A stretch of 64,000 bases of DNA from Sphingomonadales bacterium Ga0077559 (GCA_001464315.1 LNFK01000078.1:1-64000); one strand, 5' to 3'; shown: positions 55,964 through 64,000, counted from the first letter of the stretch. The notes: a model not told the origin generated them from the letters alone. A program made the numbers and translations.

Positions 55964-56947
55964 TTGGTCGATCATGAGCGTTTCATGGCGGTTGCTCTGA
56001 CGCTCGCAGAGCAAGGTCTTGGTCAAACCGGCAACAATCCGCCCGTTGGCTGTGTGCTTGTCAAAGACAATCGCGTTGTGGGGCGGGGATGGACGCAGAG
56101 CGGCGGCCGGCCGCATGCCGAGGCGGTGGCGCTTGAGTCCGCTGGTTTGCAAGCAAAGGATGCGACTGCATATGTCACGCTGGAACCGTGCGCCCATCAA
56201 TCAATACGCGGACCAAACTGTGCGTCGTCGTTAGTCGAAGCCGGTGTCGCTGCTGTCGTCGCCGCAGTGAAAGATCCCGATCCGCGTACGGCGGGCAAAG
56301 GCTTTGCGTTGCTTCGGGACGCGGGAATAGATGTATCGGTCGGAACCGGAGCCATCGAGGCAGCGCGAACATTGTCAGGTTTTTTCAGCAGGGTCCGGCT
56401 TGGCAGGCCGTTCATAACGCTAAAGTTAGCGACGTCGCTCGACGGCATGATTGCGATGGCGGACGGGCAAAGTCGCTGGATCACCGGCGCAACGGCCCGC
56501 GCCCATGCCCATCTCGAACGCGCCCGGGCCGATGCAATCTTGGTTGGAGCAAATACGTACCGCACCGACCAACCTACCCTTGATGTGCGCATTGCGGGAT
56601 TACAAAACCGCAAGCCCCGTCGGATCATTCTGGGCAGTGGTGACGCGCCCGATGGATGGGAAATCATTGGTTCGCCGCACGACATAGCTTTGCTTGATTG
56701 CAATCATTTGATCGTCGAAGGCGGAGCAATGACCGCGACAGCGTTCCTGCGCGCAGGCCTTGTTGATCGGCTGACCATCTACCGCGCCCCCATATTGATC
56801 GGCGCAGGGAAATCGTGCCTCGGCGATCTTGGACTCGGCCAGCTGGGCGACGCGCATAAACAATGGCGGCTCACTGATGCGCGCCAGCTTGGCAAGGACA
56901 GGTTTGAAGTCTACGAGCGGGCCGAAAGACAAGAGGCGCACGCATAA
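55964..56947 (+). CDS. ribD: Bifunctional riboflavin biosynthesis protein RibD
   Basis: This 327-residue protein joins a deaminase (about 1-145) and a reductase (about 146-320) for two steps of riboflavin synthesis. The deaminase zinc site has PHAEAVAL and an unusual EPCAHQSIRGPNC in place of the common PCxHxGRTPPC; both cysteines and the histidine are kept. The reductase has LKLATSLDGMIAMADGQSRWITG and ADAILVGANTY. The start is TTG at 55964 or possibly the ATG at 55985. Its TAA shares a base with the ribE ATG. Confidence 0.93.
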   Translation: MVDHERFMAVALTLAEQGLGQTGNNPPVGCVLVKDNRVVGRGWTQSGGRPHAEAVALESAGLQAKDATAYVTLEPCAHQSIRGPNCASSLVEAGVAAVVAAVKDPDPRTAGKGFALLRDAGIDVSVGTGAIEAARTLSGFFSRVRLGRPFITLKLATSLDGMIAMADGQSRWITGATARAHAHLERARADAILVGANTYRTDQPTLDVRIAGLQNRKPRRIILGSGDAPDGWEIIGSPHDIALLDCNHLIVEGGAMTATAFLRAGLVDRLTIYRAPILIGAGKSCLGDLGLGQLGDAHKQWRLTDARQLGKDRFEVYERAERQEAHA

Positions 56948-57555
56948 TGTTTACCGGCATCATCACCGACATAGGTCACATCATTTCCGCCGAACAGCGC
57001 GGCGACCTGAGGTTGACCATCGGCACGGCGTATGACACGGATAGTGTCGCGATCGGCGCTTCCATCGCTTGTTCGGGCGTTTGCCTGACGGTAGTGGAGA
57101 AAGCGCACGGCTGGTTCGCGGTCGATGCATCGGCTGAAACCGTCTCACGCACCGCTGCCGGTTTATGGTCGGCTGGCAGCCGCATCAATCTCGAGCGTGC
57201 GTTAAAGGTCGGCGATGAACTGGGCGGGCATATCGTCACCGGCCATGTCGATGGTGTCGGGACAATTGTCTCAAGCGAGGAGATCGGCGATAGCTGGAAG
57301 GTTGGCGTTGCCGCGCCAAATTCGCTCGCGCCCTATATCGCCGCCAAAGGCTCAGTAACGGTCGATGGAGTTTCGTTGACGGTAAACGATGTGTGCGACC
57401 AAATCGATGGAACGGCACTGTTTATGCTCAACATCATTCCGCACACGGCGGCGATGACGACGCTCAATACGCTTTCTATTGGGCGGCAGGTCAATCTCGA
57501 GATTGACGTACTTGCCCGTTATCTCAAGCGCATGGAAGATTTACGCGCCGCTTAA
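56947..57555 (+). CDS. ribE: Riboflavin synthase alpha chain
   Basis: This 202-residue trimeric enzyme dismutates two lumazine molecules to riboflavin. It has two similar lumazine-binding barrels, beginning MFTGIITDIGHI and LGGHIVTGHVDGVGTIV, the second following the first at about residue 97. Catalytic residues include Ser and Cys in IACSGVCLTVV. It is translationally coupled to ribD. Its TAA interlocks with the stop codon of the convergent EipA-like gene through a shared TTAA. Confidence 0.96.
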   Translation: MFTGIITDIGHIISAEQRGDLRLTIGTAYDTDSVAIGASIACSGVCLTVVEKAHGWFAVDASAETVSRTAAGLWSAGSRINLERALKVGDELGGHIVTGHVDGVGTIVSSEEIGDSWKVGVAAPNSLAPYIAAKGSVTVDGVSLTVNDVCDQIDGTALFMLNIIPHTAAMTTLNTLSIGRQVNLEIDVLARYLKRMEDLRAA

Positions 57556-58310
57556 AAGGGCGACCACCGCTGTTTTTTTGAAAATTTCATATAACCGACA
57601 TTGGCACCCAATCGTAGTCCAGCACCCACGCGGATGGGAATGAGCACGACGTCGCCGCGGCGGAGGTAACTGGCGTTGAAGCCGCCGACCAGATAGGCGA
57701 CCCCCTCGCCCGATGGAAAGCGCTTATAAATTTCTTCGGTGTCGTAAAGATTATAGACCAGCACGAATGTACTTCCCGCATTGGCTCCGGCGTCGAAGCC
57801 AATCGATGGGCCTGTCCAATATACCGGCTTTTCGCCCTCGACCTTATGATTCAGTGTGCCCGACCCATAGCGCAGGCCGACGATGAAAGCCCCGCCGCCT
57901 TCGCGGCCTACAATATATCCGTTCGGACGGCCCTGCTTTTTCAGGATATCCTCAAGCAGCTTGCCAAGTCCTTGCGCGCCTTTGCCGAATACGCCCTCAG
58001 CCGCGCCAATCAGGTCATCTTCCTGATAGGTATTTTGGTCCGACGGCAGAACCGGAGCGGATGTGGTGGTAGCCGTCGACGCGTTGTCAACTTGTTCGGT
58101 CGGGACGCCGTCCTGAATGGTGCTGCTCTCCTGCGCTGCAGAATTACTCACAGGCGGCGGCGTGCCCAGATCGGAATCGATAACATCATTGGGATCGACC
58201 GTGGAGATTTGTGCAGCTAACGGCGCCGATGCAAATGTGCATACCGCCATTAGTAGCAGCATTTGCTGCCGGAAAGATGTGCGTCCATGGTTAAAAAACG
58301 ATATGCGCAT
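57552..58310 (-). CDS. EipA family (DUF1134) envelope protein
   Basis: This 252-residue exported protein has an N-terminal signal (about 12-34), a threonine/serine-rich spacer, and a C-terminal DUF1134 domain (about 120-250: GAQGLGKLLEDILKKQGRPNGYIVGREGGGAFIVGLRYGSG, GPSIGFDAGANAGSTFVLVYNL, VVLIPIRVGAGLRLGANVGYMKF). EipA is a periplasmic envelope-integrity factor in Brucella and Caulobacter. The ATG at 58308-58310 has GGGAG at the right distance; two earlier in-frame starts are less likely. Confidence 0.88.
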   Translation of the reverse strand: MRISFFNHGRTSFRQQMLLLMAVCTFASAPLAAQISTVDPNDVIDSDLGTPPPVSNSAAQESSTIQDGVPTEQVDNASTATTTSAPVLPSDQNTYQEDDLIGAAEGVFGKGAQGLGKLLEDILKKQGRPNGYIVGREGGGAFIVGLRYGSGTLNHKVEGEKPVYWTGPSIGFDAGANAGSTFVLVYNLYDTEEIYKRFPSGEGVAYLVGGFNASYLRRGDVVLIPIRVGAGLRLGANVGYMKFSKKQRWSPF

Positions 58311-58458
58311 CACGCATTTCTCCCGAAAAATCCCGTGCAACATTATGAATCCTGTGGATGAGCGCACAATGAACGGGCGGCCATCCGAGTCTTATTTGCG
58401 CCGAAATGAATCAAGTGCGGTCAATGGACAATAGCATGGACCAGAACGTCAATAACCG

Positions 58459-58487
58459 TTGCAGCCCCTTGAATGCCTCGCTATAGG
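58459..58487 (+). promoter_or_regulatory. Predicted promoter of tRNA-Ser
   Basis: TTGCAG at 58459-58464 and TATAGG at 58482-58487 are separated by exactly 17 bases, 20 bp before the tRNA gene. Confidence 0.6.
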
Positions 58488-58507
58488 CCGCCGATGCCAA
58501 GCGCGCG

Positions 58508-58600
58508 GGAGACGTGGGTGAGTGGCTGAAACCAACGGTTTGCTAAACCGTCGTACTGGTAAATCCGGTACCGAGGGTTCGAATCCCTCCGTCTCCGCCA
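58508..58600 (+). tRNA. tRNA-Ser (anticodon GCT), CCA encoded
   Basis: This 93-nt class II tRNA has an acceptor stem GGAGACG pairing with CGTCTCC and a D-arm GAGTGGCTGAAACCA. The anticodon loop TTTGCTAAA has GCT at 58542-58544. A long variable arm (CGTACTGGTAAATCCGGTACC) and a T-arm GAGGGTTCGAATCCCTC follow. Discriminator G is followed by an encoded CCA. The long variable arm marks it as serine-specific. Confidence 0.97.
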
Positions 58601-58639
58601 GTTTGTGAACCGTACCTCAGGTGAAGCCGCGCAAATCCG

Positions 58640-59905
58640 ATGTCTAGAAAAAGCAAAGGCAATCCGCGATTTGCGGCACTCCGGGCAAAGTCGCCTTTAT
58701 TTTGGGCAAAGCTTGTCGTCATTTTTTCCATTACCGGCTATCTCGCTTGGCTGTCTTTCATTCATGCTGTTGCCAATGTTACGTGGCAACAAAACCCGGA
58801 TATGGCTTTAAGTTACGTTCCGGATCATCCTTTGGCATTATCGCGGAAAGCCGATGAGCTTTTTGCGGAAAAGCAGGATCCGGCCACGCTTGCCAAAGTT
58901 GAGGCGATGGCGAAAGAGTCGCTGAGAGGCGGCGCTCTTAATCCGGTAGCTATTCGTCTGCTGGGCTATGTCGCTGACGTACGCGGCGACCAGAAAAAGG
59001 CGCGTGAACTGATGCTGCTCTCGCAAAAGGTTTCACGCCGCGATTTCGGAACGCAATTGTGGCTCATCGAAGATGCAGTCGCCCGGGGCGACAAGAAACA
59101 GGCGCTCTATCATTATGATATTGCCATGCGGACAACGCCGAGCAGTTTTCCGGTCCTGTTGCCCACATTGGTCGGCGCATTGAGCGATCCGGAAGTTCGC
59201 GTGGCATTGGTACCTCATATCAAAGCTGCACCCGGATGGCTTCCGGCGTTTTTAGGGCAAGCGATCGGGACAATCGATAGTCCGGCCAATTTGGCGGATG
59301 TGTTGGTAAAGGCAGGTGGCCTAACTGAGCGCGATGAGTATAGGGGCCTTTCCAATGCGCTATTGACCCAGCTGGCAGCCAAGGGGCAGTTTGCTGCATT
59401 TCGGGAATATTATTTGAGCCTTCGTCGTAGTAAAGTTGCGACCTTTGCCTCGGCCGCTTTCACTAAAGATACCGTAAATTTGCGTTATCCTGTTGCGGGA
59501 TGGCAAATCACCGAAAACCCTGCATTTGGCGGAACATTTTCGCAAGCCAACAAGGATGGGCGGCACAGCTTGAGCGCCTTTGTCGGAACCGGAGAGCGCG
59601 GGGAGCTGATGCGGAAGCACATGTTTCTCAAACCAGGAAATTACCGCTTTATGGCGCGGCATAGCTCTCAGGAAGCCTCGCCGGATGCGGAGGTGAAATG
59701 GGAGATGCAATGCCTTTCAGCGACCGGCAGTATTGCAAAATGGGCTGTTGCTACGCCCTTGCGCAAAGGAAGCTTTGTTACGGCGCAGGATTTCTCGATT
59801 GGGACGGAATGCCTTAATCAGTTGCTGATGTTACAAGTAGCTGGTGGCAGCGGGCAATTGGGCGCGGAATTTATCGTTCGTTCGGTCGAAATCACGCGCC
59901 GTTAA
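58640..59905 (+). CDS. Membrane-anchored TPR-like protein, function unknown
   Basis: This 421-residue protein starts with a basic tail and one membrane helix (about 24-44: AKLVVIFSITGYLAWLSFIHA). Helical repeats follow that look TPR-like (about 60-260: PVAIRLLGYVADVRGDQKKARELMLLSQKVSRRD, QALYHYDIAMRTTPSSFPVL). The C-terminal beta-rich domain (about 285-421) carries WEMQCLSATGSIAKW and FSIGTECLNQLLMLQVAGG, resembling a ligand-binding jelly roll. I do not recognise a named family, though sphingomonads have similar proteins near polysaccharide genes. It is transcribed alone after tRNA-Ser and ends in a strong hairpin. Confidence 0.75.
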   Translation: MSRKSKGNPRFAALRAKSPLFWAKLVVIFSITGYLAWLSFIHAVANVTWQQNPDMALSYVPDHPLALSRKADELFAEKQDPATLAKVEAMAKESLRGGALNPVAIRLLGYVADVRGDQKKARELMLLSQKVSRRDFGTQLWLIEDAVARGDKKQALYHYDIAMRTTPSSFPVLLPTLVGALSDPEVRVALVPHIKAAPGWLPAFLGQAIGTIDSPANLADVLVKAGGLTERDEYRGLSNALLTQLAAKGQFAAFREYYLSLRRSKVATFASAAFTKDTVNLRYPVAGWQITENPAFGGTFSQANKDGRHSLSAFVGTGERGELMRKHMFLKPGNYRFMARHSSQEASPDAEVKWEMQCLSATGSIAKWAVATPLRKGSFVTAQDFSIGTECLNQLLMLQVAGGSGQLGAEFIVRSVEITRR

Positions 59906-59920
59906 TTTCCAATAAAAATC

Positions 59921-59954
59921 GAGCTTGGCCGGGAGTGCACCGGCCAAGCTCTTT
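59921..59954 (+). terminator. Terminator hairpin after the TPR-like gene
   Basis: A 12-bp perfect stem, GAGCTTGGCCGG and CCGGCCAAGCTC with loop GAGTGCA, begins 16 bp after the stop codon and is followed by TTT. The T tail is short but the stem is very stable. Confidence 0.8.
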
Positions 59955-60000
59955 AGGAGAGGACTACTCTCTTGAAGTGAGAAGCCCTCGGGTCGCTTCA

Positions 60001-60046
60001 CAGCAATAGATGTTGCTGCAGCAAGCCCGCGTGACGAGCGTCACGC
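60001..60046 (-). terminator. Tandem hairpins after the cupin gene
   Basis: GCGTGAC and GTCACGC (60029-60046) form a 7-bp stem just beyond the cupin stop codon, followed by a second stem CAGCAA and TTGCTG (60001-60018). There is no clear T run, so termination is uncertain. Confidence 0.4.
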
Positions 60047-60047
60047 C

Positions 60048-60437
60048 TCAGCGCGGACGATGTTGCGTGCCCAATCCGGCGGTAATGAACAACGCGGTCG
60101 CCTCGATTTCGACATTGGCGGTGTGCCAGCAGCCTGGCGGGTTGACCGCATATTCGTTTGCGCTGATCGTGACGCTGGCAGCCGAACCATCGGCAAATTC
60201 CTGATGCAATGTAATCTGACCCGAAAGGCAGAGAACGACCTCATCGCCCAAGGGATGCATTTCCCAGCTATTCCAGCTTTCGGAAAAGCTGTGCATTGAT
60301 ACCAGCCGGCCTTCTGCTCCATCGTGATCATGGCGTTCGCCATAACCTTCATACCAGTCCATGCCGGTAAAAGGTGGTTGGGGAACCGCGGTCGCGCTGA
60401 GGCCGAGATGGAGCGGGTTTTCAAGCAAGTTAGGCAT
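60048..60437 (-). CDS. Cupin domain protein
   Basis: This 129-residue single-domain cupin has metal-ligand candidates in YEGYGERHDHDGAEGRLVSMHSFSESWNSWEMHPLGDEVVLCLSG, including the histidines and the Glu, and a C-terminal NPPGCWHTANV. Such proteins may be enzymes or sensors; the substrate is unknown. It has its own apparent unit between tandem hairpins and the VOC gene, 59 bp downstream of the latter. Confidence 0.85.
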   Translation of the reverse strand: MPNLLENPLHLGLSATAVPQPPFTGMDWYEGYGERHDHDGAEGRLVSMHSFSESWNSWEMHPLGDEVVLCLSGQITLHQEFADGSAASVTISANEYAVNPPGCWHTANVEIEATALFITAGLGTQHRPR

Positions 60438-60496
60438 GGCAAAACTCCCGGAATTCTAACGAAGGTTACTCCATAAAAGGGTCAGGCTAAACGGTG

Positions 60497-60877
60497 TCAG
60501 GCGGCAGCCGGACCCATCACGAAAGCGTTCAGCTTGTTGCCGTCCGGATCGCGGAAATATCCAGCATAGAAACCTTCACCACGTGAACCAGGAGGGCCTT
60601 CGCAGGTGCCGCCATTTGCCAAGGCAATGTCGTACAGCCGCTGGACCTGATCCTTGTCTTTGGCCGCCAGCGCCACCATCACTCCGTTGCCGACACTGGC
60701 TGCGTTGCCATCGAAAGGCTTAGTCAGGCCAATGCCCGCCGCATCGCCTTCTTTGCCCCATGCGATAAATCCGTCGAATTCCATCATCCGCGGCGTATCC
60801 AATTCAGCGGCAATCGCGTCGTAAAATACCGCAGCGCGCGGCAAGTCGTTGGTACCGAGTGTCACATATCCAATCAT
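60497..60877 (-). CDS. VOC (glyoxalase/bleomycin resistance) superfamily protein
   Basis: This 126-residue protein has the two beta-alpha-beta-beta-beta repeats of the vicinal oxygen chelate fold: MIGYVTLGTNDLPRAAVFYDAIA and the C-terminal GFYAGYFRDPDGNKLNAFVMG. The Asp-Pro-Asp-Gly-Asn stretch is typical of glyoxalase-like and dioxygenase-like members. The ATG at 60875-60877 has AGGGAGAG upstream. It starts 50 bp after the YghU-like gene on the same strand, so a shared transcript is likely. Confidence 0.88.
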   Translation of the reverse strand: MIGYVTLGTNDLPRAAVFYDAIAAELDTPRMMEFDGFIAWGKEGDAAGIGLTKPFDGNAASVGNGVMVALAAKDKDQVQRLYDIALANGGTCEGPPGSRGEGFYAGYFRDPDGNKLNAFVMGPAAA

Positions 60878-60927
60878 CGAATCTCTCCCTTTTCGAAAAT
60901 AGAACAATAGAAGAACAAAACAAAATG

Positions 60928-61809
60928 TCAATCGACTGCGGGAGCCAATTTGTCCTGTGTCTTGGTATTGAAATCGCTGGCGTCATGACGTTCGTGCAAC
61001 TGGCTGGCGGGGTCGCCGAAGGAGCGGTTGACCATTCGTCCGCGTTTGACCGCTGGCCGTACGCCGATCTGGTCGGTCCAGCGGATGACATTTTTATACT
61101 CGTCCACCGAGAGAAACTGGCCCGCCTCATAAATCAGCCCTTTGACCAATGCGCCATACCAGGGCCAGATCGCCATGTCGGCGATGCTATACTCATCACC
61201 CGCCATATACTCACGCTCGGCCAGATTGCGGTCGAGCACATCAAGCTGCCGCTTCACCTCCATTGCAAAGCGGTCGATGGCATATTCGAACTTGAACGGA
61301 GCATAGGCGTAAAAATGCCCGAATCCGCCGCCAAGATACGGCGCGCTGCCCATTTGCCACATCAGCCAGTTGATCGTTTCGGTTCGCTTGTGATGCTCGG
61401 TCGGCAGGAACGCACCGAACTTTTCGGCCAAATAAAGCAGGATCGAACCCGATTCGAACACTCGCGTTGGTTCGGATGTGCTGTGATCGAATAAAGCCGG
61501 GATTTTCGAATTGGGATTGGCCTCGACAAAGCCGCTGGAGAATTGGTTGCCGTCGCGGATGTTGACCAGCCACGCATCATATTCCGCGCCTTCATGGCCA
61601 AGCGCGAGCAACTCTTCGAGCATCACCGTGACCTTCACCCCATTCGGCGTGGCAAGCGAGTACAACTGCATCGGGTGTTTGCCGACAGGGCGTTCCTTGT
61701 CATGCGTCGCGCCTGCGATCGGCCGGTTTATATTGGCAAACTGCCCGCCATTTTCGCTATTCCATTCCCAGACTTTTGCTGGCGTATATTCGGAAAATGT
61801 CTGGGTCAT
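60928..61809 (-). CDS. Glutathione-dependent disulfide-bond oxidoreductase (YghU-like GST)
   Basis: This 293-residue protein matches YghU, a glutathione transferase relative that reduces disulfides and peroxides with two glutathiones. The N-terminal extension ends in HPMQLYSLATPNGVKVTVMLEELLALGH, then a thioredoxin-like domain with IPALFDHS and VFESGSILLYLAEKFG. A helical C-terminal domain has WLMWQMGSAPYLGGGFGHFYAYAP. The ATG at 61807-61809 has AGAGGAAC upstream. It diverges from the crotonase gene and is followed by a VOC gene. Confidence 0.92.
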   Translation of the reverse strand: MTQTFSEYTPAKVWEWNSENGGQFANINRPIAGATHDKERPVGKHPMQLYSLATPNGVKVTVMLEELLALGHEGAEYDAWLVNIRDGNQFSSGFVEANPNSKIPALFDHSTSEPTRVFESGSILLYLAEKFGAFLPTEHHKRTETINWLMWQMGSAPYLGGGFGHFYAYAPFKFEYAIDRFAMEVKRQLDVLDRNLAEREYMAGDEYSIADMAIWPWYGALVKGLIYEAGQFLSVDEYKNVIRWTDQIGVRPAVKRGRMVNRSFGDPASQLHERHDASDFNTKTQDKLAPAVD

Positions 61810-62152
61810 GCGGGTTCCTCTCAAATAATTTTGACGATCATATGATGCTACCTCATCAAGGTCTATCAGCTTGGCGAGGCCGCGACATTTTGTTTCGCGC
61901 GAAGGCGCAAAGATTTTCAAGAGGGCGGCATAGATTCTTGCGGCCGGGAATCCATTGGCATCAATTTGGCTGAGATTCTTGCGATGCCATCTTAATAATC
62001 TTTGCGACTTCGCGTGCAAAGAGTTTGTTCAAATTTAGACTGTCGTGACGGCATTAAGCAAGGCAGTGGGCTTCATCACCCAAGGAATTTTTCGATTGAT
62101 GTTTACGTAAGGGACCGCTTTAATCGTGCGATTAAATACCGGGAGAGCTATC
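61810..62152. other. 343-bp divergent intergenic region with short repeats
   Basis: This gap separates the divergent YghU-like and crotonase genes. It holds an 11-bp direct repeat AGATTCTTGCG at 61932-61942 and 61973-61983 (41 bp apart, about four helical turns). A 10-bp inverted repeat CGCAAAGATT at 61906-61915 matches AATCTTTGCG at 61997-62006. No coding region with family resemblance was seen. It probably holds both promoters and a regulator site. Confidence 0.5.
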
Positions 62153-62833
62153 ATGTCCGCCACTGTCGAAATCGCCAACGACATCGCCCTCATTCGCATG
62201 GACGACGGCAAGGCCAATGCAATCAATTTCGAAATGATTGCCGCGCTCAACGAGGCGCTCGACACAGCAGAGGCCGAGGCGAAGGCGATTGTGCTCAGCG
62301 GAAGAGACGGGCGCTTTTCGGGTGGGTTTGATCTCAACGCCTTTGCCAGCCTTGGTGCGGACGGCGTGTATAAATTGCTCGATGCAGGCGCGGAATTGTT
62401 GCTGCGGCTTTACGGCGGCCCGCTGCCCGTGGTGGCGGCGTGCACCGGCCATGCGATTGCGATGGGGGTGTTCATCCTGAACGCCTGCGACACTAGAGTA
62501 GGCGCAGCGGGCGAATATAAAATTGGCGCGAACGAGGCGATTACGGGCATGAACCTGCCGATCTTCGCCATGGAACTCGCCCGCGACCGGATAAGCCCGC
62601 AGCACCTGACCCGCGCGATGGTGCAGGGCTTCATCTATAACCCCGAAGGCGCTGTCGAGGCAGGCTATCTCGATATGCTGGCCGAAGCGGACAAGGTCGA
62701 GGCCAGGGCGCTGGCGGTCGCAGGCCAGTTGGCGCAGCTTCCCGGCAAAGCTTATGCGTGGAACAAGAAATCGATCCGCAAGGGAACGCTCGACCGTATC
62801 AGCGCGAGTTTGGGCGCGCATCACAAAGTTTGA
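62153..62833 (+). CDS. Crotonase / enoyl-CoA hydratase family protein
   Basis: This 226-residue protein has the crotonase fold with IALIRMDDGKANAINFEMIAALNEALD and the oxyanion-hole segments SGRDGRFSGGFDLNAF and GHAIAMGVFILNACDTRVGA. The catalytic glutamates of true enoyl-CoA hydratases are not obvious (EAITGMNLPIFAMELARDR), so hydrolase or isomerase activity is also possible. The ATG at 62153 has CGGGAGAG upstream; an earlier in-frame ATG at 62126 is less likely. Confidence 0.88.
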   Translation: MSATVEIANDIALIRMDDGKANAINFEMIAALNEALDTAEAEAKAIVLSGRDGRFSGGFDLNAFASLGADGVYKLLDAGAELLLRLYGGPLPVVAACTGHAIAMGVFILNACDTRVGAAGEYKIGANEAITGMNLPIFAMELARDRISPQHLTRAMVQGFIYNPEGAVEAGYLDMLAEADKVEARALAVAGQLAQLPGKAYAWNKKSIRKGTLDRISASLGAHHKV

Positions 62834-62918
62834 AAACCCCCTCTTCTAAAGGAGATGGGCTTAGTTTCACCAGCCGCCTTCTTCATTCGCAAACATTAGC
62901 ATTAGACTGGGCTTTTAC

Positions 62919-64000
62919 TTAATGTAGCTGGGAGCAGGCCTCAGTAACCCAAGCTAGCGCCTCGCCCTCCAGTTGCGGTCCGACCACCTCCAGCACCTTG
63001 GCGTGATACGCATCCCACCAGCGCAATTCATCGCGATTGAGGAGTCCCGTATCCACCAATGTCTTGTCAATCGGCGCGAAGGTCAAAGTTTCGAACCCGT
63101 AATACCGCCCCTCCGCCGCCGCAATCTCGCGTTCCTCGACCAGCACCAGATTTTCGATTCGAATGCCATATTCGCCTTGTTTGTAATAGCCCGGCTCGTT
63201 CGACAGGATCATGCCGGGGTGCAGCGGCTCGTCGGTGCCGGCTTGGCCGCCGGAGAACTTGCCAATGCGTTGCGGTCCTTCGTGGACGGCGAGGAAGCTG
63301 CCGACCCCGTGGCCGGTGCCGTGCGCGTAATCGACGCCTGCCTGCCACAATGACGCGCGCGCTAGCGTGTCGAGTTGCGCGCCTCTGGTCCCCTCTGGGA
63401 AGACCGCGAGAGCCAAAGCGATATGGCCCTTGAGGACGCGGGTGAAGCGGTCCTTCATTTCCGCCGTTGGTTCACCGGGGCCGACCCAGATCGTGCGGGT
63501 GACGTCGGTGGTGCCGTCGAGATATTGCCCGCCGCTGTCGCACAGATAGACGCTGTTGGGTTCAATTCGCCGGTTCGACTTTTCGTCGACCTTGTAATGC
63601 GGACTCGCGCCATTGGGTCCTGCGGCGGAGATCGTGTCGAAGCTTAAATCCTTGAGCATGCCGGTGGCCTCGCGAAATTCGCGCAATTTGGCGGCGGCGG
63701 AGAGTTCGGTGAGGTCACCCTTGTGCGCTTCTTGGGAAAGCCAGTGCAGATAGCGGCTGAGCGCGGCGCCGTCGCGGGCTTGTGCGGCGCGGTGGCCAGA
63801 TTGTTCGATTGGGTTCTTGACTGCCTTGGGCAGGATCGTCGGGTCGCGCGCTTCCACGATGGTCGCGCCGCCATCCTTGAGCGCGCCGAAGATCGCCGAT
63901 ACGGCACGGTCGGGGTCGACCGCGATGCGCTTGCCGCTCATGGCTTTCAGTTCCGGGACGAACTCCTGCGGCGTGCGCAAGCGAACGGCGTTGCCGAGAT
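62919..64000 (-). CDS. Xaa-Pro aminopeptidase (aminopeptidase P, M24B), C-terminal part (partial)
   Basis: About 360 C-terminal residues are present; the start lies beyond the right edge. The pita-bread M24 domain has the metal ligands YLCDSGGQYLDGTTDVTRTIW (two Asp), HGTGHGVGSFLAVHEG (His) and ILSNEPGYYKQGEYGIRIENLVLVEE (two Glu). The architecture, with a long N-terminal extension and the C-terminal WVTEACSQL, matches eukaryotic-like XPNPEP1-type enzymes of about 600 residues. It cleaves N-terminal residues next to proline. Confidence 0.95.
   Translation of the reverse strand, partial: LGNAVRLRTPQEFVPELKAMSGKRIAVDPDRAVSAIFGALKDGGATIVEARDPTILPKAVKNPIEQSGHRAAQARDGAALSRYLHWLSQEAHKGDLTELSAAAKLREFREATGMLKDLSFDTISAAGPNGASPHYKVDEKSNRRIEPNSVYLCDSGGQYLDGTTDVTRTIWVGPGEPTAEMKDRFTRVLKGHIALALAVFPEGTRGAQLDTLARASLWQAGVDYAHGTGHGVGSFLAVHEGPQRIGKFSGGQAGTDEPLHPGMILSNEPGYYKQGEYGIRIENLVLVEEREIAAAEGRYYGFETLTFAPIDKTLVDTGLLNRDELRWWDAYHAKVLEVVGPQLEGEALAWVTEACSQLH

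Noticed and set aside
1-64000. CRISPR arrays, prophage or insertion sequences
   Set aside because: No regularly spaced repeats, transposase, integrase or phage structural genes were seen.

Overview
The window is about 64 kb of a bacterial chromosome, most likely a sphingomonad-type alphaproteobacterium (Sphingomonadaceae, Sphingorhabdus/Sphingopyxis-like). The support is the hemE-origin-ppsR gene order known from Caulobacter, a perfect parS site beside mnmG/mnmE, alphaproteobacterial families (MmcB, EipA/DUF1134, ubiquinol-cytochrome c chaperone, COQ9, DUF1491), TonB-dependent uptake genes and a moderately high GC content. I see no prophage, insertion sequence or CRISPR array.

The most informative part is the left end. 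The 302-bp gap between hemE and ppsR (6457-6758) looks like the chromosomal replication origin. It has an AT-rich stretch, one perfect DnaA box with degenerate ones around it, inverted repeats and four GANTC sites. About 6 kb to the left, between mnmG and mnmE, lies the palindrome TGTTTCACGTGAAACA, a parS site for ParB. Genes left of the origin (mnmG, mnmE, terC-like, rho, hemJ, hemE) run mostly leftwards. Genes to its right (ppsR, maf, aroE, coaE, dnaQ, hpf, ptsN, DUF1491, cell-wall hydrolase, mmcB) run rightwards, so both groups point away from the proposed origin.

Region by region: 1-6456 is tRNA modification, Rho and heme synthesis. 6759-13274 is the origin-proximal forward operon and stress/cell-wall genes. 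13275-23675 holds a DUF3604 enzyme, a sterol-desaturase-like membrane protein, an Old Yellow Enzyme with a divergent EamA transporter, COQ9, feoAB, ssb, and a membrane protein overlapping a flavin disulfide reductase. 23672-30919 carries lipid and respiratory-assembly genes, bamE, the malic enzyme-phosphotransacetylase fusion and mutS. 30926-37348 has a frameshifted small gene, nucleoside and queuosine-precursor transporters, argB, yggT-folD, marC and a Lon-N domain protein. 37345-44503 has cnoX, tRNA-Gly, a desaturase, prfC, and a TetR regulator divergent from a TonB-dependent receptor. 44531-50222 has an S41 protease and pheT-pheS-rplT-rpmI. 50359-57555 has an AraC regulator, hisN, prs, nadE, tonB, and ribD-ribE. 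57552-64000 has EipA, tRNA-Ser, an unknown TPR-like membrane protein, a cupin, a VOC protein, a YghU-like glutathione transferase, a crotonase and a partial aminopeptidase P.

Most of this is core metabolism. The points of greatest interest are the origin and parS, three palindromic operator-like sites in divergent promoter regions (notably the one covering the TonB-receptor promoter), a small gene broken by an apparent +1 frameshift, and four convergent gene pairs whose stop codons touch or interlock. All assignments come from reading the sequence and recalling protein families; no database search was run.
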